Source of the DNA: Thermonema lapsum
Lineage (GTDB): Bacteria; Bacteroidota; Bacteroidia; Cytophagales; Thermonemataceae
Assembly (NCBI RefSeq): GCF_011761635.1
Contig: NZ_JAASRN010000001.1
Location: 558,001-622,000 of the forward strand
Length of the DNA stretch: 64,000 bases
Reading direction: 5' to 3'
Part shown: positions 62,199 through 64,000 of the stretch, piece by piece
Position numbering within the stretch: the first letter of the stretch is position 1
Layout: each line of letters starts with the position of its first letter
Position numbers and translations under genes: made by a program
Notes under the pieces: model-generated
Seen by the model: only the letters and a program-made list of their open reading frames with translations
What the model was told of the DNA's origin: nothing
The model's database searches: none

Positions 62199-62849
62199 AT
62201 GAAAAGAATTTTATTCCCTTTAATTCTCATTGTGTTGGGCACCATCGGATACAATCAATATCGGCAACTGCGTAAATTTTCGCCTCCTAACGACTACGAC
62301 TACGAGGCGAAAACAAAAGCCATCGACGTCAACTACTACGACAGGCAAGTGGTGGAGCGCTATTTTGAGCTATGCTATGAAGTAGGACGCTTTGCCCGTC
62401 AGGCGTGGTATAACCACGACATCGATGTGCGCTTCCCCGACGAGTCAAACCCTCAGAGTGTACAGGCATCTCTTCATTACCAACAACTACTCAAAGAACT
62501 AAACATCTTAGAAAGCCGCCTTATGCAATCCAAAGAGCTCAAAGGAAAAGGCTTTGATAATCAATCCATTCGATACATAGAAGAACAGGGCATAGCACCG
62601 CAACTTTACAGGGCACATCGTTTGTTAAATGGTAAAGTACTGCGCCGCGGCGACACAGGCGAAACCGTATGGCAGATGCAAAAACTGATTTCGAAACAGC
62701 ACCGCCCCATAAAAATCGATGGTATCTTCAACCAAGAAACCGAAGAAGCGATTAAAGAGCTACAAAGCCAGTGGGGCATGTATCCTTCCGGCATAGCCGA
62801 CTCAGAGTTTATGCATAAGCTACTACAAAACAGCAACCGCAATGAGTGA
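62199..62849 (+). CDS. Membrane-anchored peptidoglycan-binding domain protein
   Basis: The 216-residue protein has an N-terminal membrane anchor or signal (about 4-18), a helical middle region (about 45-140) and a C-terminal PG_binding_1 domain (about 145-210). The last contains LRRGDTGETVWQMQKLI, IDGIFNQETEEAIKELQ and SGIAD. It would attach to the cell wall from the periplasmic side. It overlaps the following gene by 8 bp, so the two, and the GTPase after them, form an operon. Confidence 0.85.
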   Translation: MKRILFPLILIVLGTIGYNQYRQLRKFSPPNDYDYEAKTKAIDVNYYDRQVVERYFELCYEVGRFARQAWYNHDIDVRFPDESNPQSVQASLHYQQLLKELNILESRLMQSKELKGKGFDNQSIRYIEEQGIAPQLYRAHRLLNGKVLRRGDTGETVWQMQKLISKQHRPIKIDGIFNQETEEAIKELQSQWGMYPSGIADSEFMHKLLQNSNRNE

Positions 62850-63747
62850 TGAACATAAAGTAGACATATTTTTCAGCCTCTTCGAAGAGGTCATAGAGCG
62901 GCAAAACGAAGCGGTAAAACAGATGATATTTCAAGAGCTTCGCTTGCTCAAAGAAAAAGAATTGCCCAAAGTGCTGGAGCCAGTGGTTGAGCGAAAAATA
63001 CAAGTCATAGAGCAGCGCTTGGCAGAGATGTCTGGCAGCAACGTAGCCCAAGCCATCCGCCAACAAATCAAAAACTCTCAACACGAAATGGTAGATGCCC
63101 TCTACCCCATCATTGGCAAGCTGGTGCGTAAGTACATACAGGTAGAGCTTGCCAAGCTCTCGGAAAAGATAGATAAACAGCTGAACGACACCTTTTCGTG
63201 GAGCAGCATCAAACGTGAGTTCCTTTCCTTATTTGGCATTAAACAGAAAGACGTACTACTGGCACAAGCACAGCGCCCTATCATAGAAGAGGGCTTTATT
63301 ATAGAACAAGAATCGGGTATTTTGTTGGCACACTATACCCGCAACGATACCGTGGACGAAGATTTGATTGCCGGCATGCTCACCGCCATCAAAAGCTTTG
63401 TGAAAGACGCCTTTCATAAAGATAAAGGCGAGCTGGGTTCCATCGAATACGGCGATACGACCATCATACTGAAAGACTCATTCAGCTATTATCTGGCAGT
63501 GGTTGTGTCGGGCATTGTAACGACTCAGTACAAAGAGCAGCTGCTGGACTACCTGATAGAGTTTGAACGCAGGCATCTGGCTGGTAAACCCAAAGAAACA
63601 ATAGACGGGCTGCAATTAAAAGAAGCATTTATAGAACACTGCGAAAAATCGGAAGACTACTTTTACAAACTAAAAGGCAAATACCATGACATCCAAGAAA
63701 AGCTACAGCAAAAAAATCATTTTGATTGGCAATTTTGGCGTTGGTAA
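62842..63747 (+). CDS. Coiled-coil protein in a GTPase operon, possible longin/roadblock-type domain
   Basis: The 301-residue cytoplasmic protein has a long N-terminal coiled coil (about 10-120). A beta-rich domain (about 145-225; EGFIIEQESGILLAHYTR, GELGSIEYGDTTIILKDSF, YYLAVVVSG) has the order of a roadblock/longin-type fold, the class of domain that regulates small GTPases. The fold call is inference. A helical tail ends in DWQFWRW. The GTPase start lies 62 bp inside its 3' end. Confidence 0.65.
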   Translation: MSDEHKVDIFFSLFEEVIERQNEAVKQMIFQELRLLKEKELPKVLEPVVERKIQVIEQRLAEMSGSNVAQAIRQQIKNSQHEMVDALYPIIGKLVRKYIQVELAKLSEKIDKQLNDTFSWSSIKREFLSLFGIKQKDVLLAQAQRPIIEEGFIIEQESGILLAHYTRNDTVDEDLIAGMLTAIKSFVKDAFHKDKGELGSIEYGDTTIILKDSFSYYLAVVVSGIVTTQYKEQLLDYLIEFERRHLAGKPKETIDGLQLKEAFIEHCEKSEDYFYKLKGKYHDIQEKLQQKNHFDWQFWRW

Positions 63748-64000
63748 AACATCACTGGTGCAAAGATACGTGCACTCGCGTTTCTCTGAGCAATACCACA
63801 CCACCTTGGGAGTAAAGGTAGACAAAAAGGTAGTGGAGTTCGACCACTGCATACTCAACATGATGATATGGGATATAGCTGGCGAAGTGCGTCAAGAAAA
63901 AGTACCTCCATCTTATTATTTGGGGTCCAAGGGCGTCTTTTATGTGTTTGATATGACCCGCCCCTCTACCTATGAACACATAGAAGAAGACTTAGCCTAT
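63686..64000 (+). CDS. Ras/Rab-like small GTPase, cut by the window end
   Basis: The visible 105 codons encode a small GTPase: the P-loop GNFGVGKTS (15-23), switch I with Thr40 in YHTTLGVKVD, and the switch II motif WDIAGE with Glu67 where eukaryotic Rab/Ras have Gln. The protein continues past the window. Prokaryotic Rab-like GTPases are often paired with longin/roadblock regulators, and the gene overlaps such a candidate by 62 bp. The switch II Glu is common in prokaryotic members. Its effector is unknown. Confidence 0.88.
   Translation, partial: MTSKKSYSKKIILIGNFGVGKTSLVQRYVHSRFSEQYHTTLGVKVDKKVVEFDHCILNMMIWDIAGEVRQEKVPPSYYLGSKGVFYVFDMTRPSTYEHIEEDLAY

Noticed and set aside
1-64000. CRISPR arrays, transposases, phage genes or rRNA genes
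   Set aside because: No regularly spaced repeats with spacers, transposase motifs, phage structural genes or rRNA sequence were seen anywhere in the window.

Overview
The window is a chromosomal segment from a member of the Bacteroidota, most likely a Cytophagales-type bacterium (inference). The sequence shows: adjacent type IX secretion genes porU and porV; a GLPGLI-family protein next to a TonB-dependent receptor with a carboxypeptidase-regulatory-like N-terminal domain; a second TonB-dependent receptor; a SufBCD system; DUF4296 and DUF1015 proteins; and TAnnTTTG -7 boxes with few Shine-Dalgarno sequences. Most of the window is mid-GC housekeeping chromosome. One block (43395..46327) is visibly AT-richer and looks acquired.

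Layout. 1-9.5 kb: the tail of an unknown large protein, guanine deaminase, a long-chain acyl-CoA ligase, peptidoglycan editing factor, an isoaspartyl peptidase and a large secreted protein of unknown function. 9.8-13.8 kb: a minus-strand locus with a small secreted four-cysteine peptide, a GLPGLI protein and a TonB-dependent receptor. 14.3-20.8 kb: a glycosyltransferase and a WecD-like acetyltransferase directly upstream of porU-porV. 21-26.2 kb: a subtilase with a large insertion, then a histidine kinase and a receiver-SpoIIE phosphatase pair. 26.3-33.3 kb: Sua5, TrmB, a TonB-dependent receptor, a kinase-like sensor without an ATPase domain, and a photolyase. 33.3-42.3 kb: small envelope and lipid-type proteins, a one-domain LOTUS/OST-HTH protein, sufBCD, an Lrp regulator, an unusual tRNA-like RNA gene, an Nfu-type scaffold, Mrp and a PhoH-family ATPase. 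42.4-46.3 kb: a small monooxygenase-type protein, tRNA-Leu(CAA), and the AT-rich restriction-modification block. 46.4-53.5 kb: DUF1015, pabB, two near-identical lipoprotein genes from a tandem duplication of about 905 bp, pyrE, a glycosyltransferase and an LpxH-like hydrolase. 53.6-55.2 kb: a propeller lipoprotein and another small secreted four-cysteine peptide. 55.6-60.7 kb: OxyR, a lipoprotein-SCO-cytochrome c operon, NhaC and DUF58. 60.8-64 kb: a DUF4296 lipoprotein, a LytTR response regulator, and the start of an operon with a peptidoglycan-binding protein, a coiled-coil protein and a Ras/Rab-like GTPase cut by the window end.

The most unusual object is the 146-nt RNA gene at 39652..39797. 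It has a perfect tRNA acceptor stem, a Leu-like D arm, a canonical T arm, its own likely promoter and a strong terminator. Its anticodon loop lacks U33, and its variable region is about 77 nt long and can form a pseudoknot-like fold. Second in interest are the two separate loci that pair a small secreted four-cysteine peptide with an envelope partner, and the GTPase operon at the right edge.
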